From positions 1 to 5,209 of the forward strand of contig CAJJNI010000178.1 of assembly GCA_905193085.1 (NCBI GenBank): 5,209 nt of DNA. Direction: 5' to 3'. The notes beneath the pieces were generated by a model. The model saw only the letters and a list, made by a program, of their open reading frames with translations, was not told where the DNA came from and searched no databases. Position 1 is the stretch's first letter. The number at the start of each line of letters is the position of its first letter. The translations under genes were made by a program, and so were the position numbers. This DNA is from an uncultured Lachnospiraceae bacterium (GTDB taxonomy: Bacteria > Bacillota > Clostridia > Lachnospirales > Lachnospiraceae). Of this stretch, positions 4,642 to 5,209 are shown one piece after another.

Positions 4642-5209
4642 AACGATTTTCATTTCTATACTGTTTCGGAGTTTTGCCCATAGTCTTCTTAAAAACCCTG
4701 TTATAATAATTTACACTGTTAAAGCCTGAACAGAGTGCTATTTCCATGATGCCTGAATCAGAAGTTTTTAACAGATAACAGCTATACTGTATTCTCATCT
4801 GCTCAATATATTCAAAAATTGTTTTTCCTGTAACTTTTTTAAAACATTTACACAGATAATGCCGGCTTAGAGAAACTTCTTTTGCAAGCTCATCAAGAGT
4901 TATCTCTTCTTTAAAATTATCTGCAAGATATTCAAGAACAACACTTATTCTTGCATACATCTTCTGAAAATTATCAGAAGTATCATCAAGTTCTTCCATC
5001 TCGTCATAACATCTGTACAGTAATGTAAGCAGATACATAAGCAGCGATTCAACAGCAGTCTGCCAGCCATTTTCTTTTTCGTTGTATTCATTATACAGTT
5101 TTTCAAATATTGATGCCATTTCCTGATAATGCTTATTTTCAGCAGATATTTTGTGCGAAAATTCCTCTTTTCTTGAAAAAAAAGGGGTAAGGGAACTTCG
5201 GATTCCTTT
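4640..5209 (-). CDS. AraC-family transcriptional regulator, C-terminal part, start beyond the window
   Basis: The frame is open from the stop at 4640 to the right edge, giving 189 visible residues. The N-terminus is missing, and the ATG at 5119 is an internal methionine: 30 open codons precede it and no ribosome site is next to it. Residues 1-85 are a helical linker with WQTAVESLLMYLLTLLYR, as found between the sensing and DNA-binding parts of AraC proteins that carry an N-terminal cupin. The last 100 residues are the AraC DNA-binding domain. Its first helix-turn-helix lies near 105-127 (LDELAKEVSLSRHYLCKCFKK). The second lies near 154-176 (IMEIALCSGFNSVNYYNRVFKK), followed by the hallmark GKTPKQYR. 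Such cupin-type members often control sugar-use genes, but the sensing domain and neighbouring targets are not visible, so the effector cannot be named. It is convergent with the DtxR-family gene, with 12 bases between the stop codons. Confidence 0.92.
   Translation of the reverse strand, partial: KGIRSSLTPFFSRKEEFSHKISAENKHYQEMASIFEKLYNEYNEKENGWQTAVESLLMYLLTLLYRCYDEMEELDDTSDNFQKMYARISVVLEYLADNFKEEITLDELAKEVSLSRHYLCKCFKKVTGKTIFEYIEQMRIQYSCYLLKTSDSGIMEIALCSGFNSVNYYNRVFKKTMGKTPKQYRNENR

Noticed and set aside
1..5209. CRISPR arrays, tRNA or rRNA genes, insertion sequences, toxin-antitoxin pairs
   Set aside because: I saw no regularly spaced repeats, cloverleaf-like segments, transposase motifs or small paired genes on either strand.

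Overview
The window looks like chromosomal DNA from an AT-rich, spore-forming, motile member of the Clostridia, most likely Lachnospiraceae-like. The evidence is a clear spoIIID gene behind a good sigma-E promoter match, Firmicutes-style Shine-Dalgarno sites with TTG starts, a methyl-accepting chemotaxis protein, a bacterial microcompartment (BMC) shell gene, and strong intrinsic terminators. I cannot name the genus. There is no rRNA, tRNA, CRISPR array, insertion sequence or phage gene.

Layout, left to right. (1) Positions 1-1104, minus strand: a TPR-repeat lipoprotein, followed at the left edge by a possible short gene fragment. (2) Positions 1222-2102, minus strand: a two-gene operon, a PduU/EutS-type BMC shell protein followed by a PduV/EutP-type small GTPase. 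The two overlap by 4 bp and are preceded by a sigma-A-like promoter. No BMC enzyme or other shell gene is in the window. A pair of mutually exclusive hairpins separates this operon from the lipoprotein gene. (3) Positions 2103-2253: a divergent intergenic region with the shell-operon promoter on the minus strand and a sigma-E promoter on the plus strand. (4) Positions 2254-2514, plus strand: spoIIID. A terminator shaped to work on both strands follows. (5) Positions 2578-4068, minus strand: a chemoreceptor with six predicted membrane helices and no large extracellular domain, behind a good sigma-A-like promoter. (6) Positions 4250-4627, plus strand: a short DtxR/MntR-family metalloregulator whose stop codon lies in the loop of its own terminator. 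(7) Positions 4640-5209, minus strand: the C-terminal part of an AraC-family regulator whose start lies beyond the right edge.

The only tight functional unit is the shell protein/GTPase pair. In the Pdu microcompartment the homologous PduU and PduV are thought to contact each other, so overlapping genes make sense. The pair looks like a satellite locus serving a microcompartment encoded elsewhere. The other genes look like independent single-gene units. I found no clearly undescribed system. The points most worth checking are the orphan BMC pair next to spoIIID, the mixed metal-ligand signature of the DtxR-family protein, the competing hairpins and the membrane-embedded chemoreceptor.
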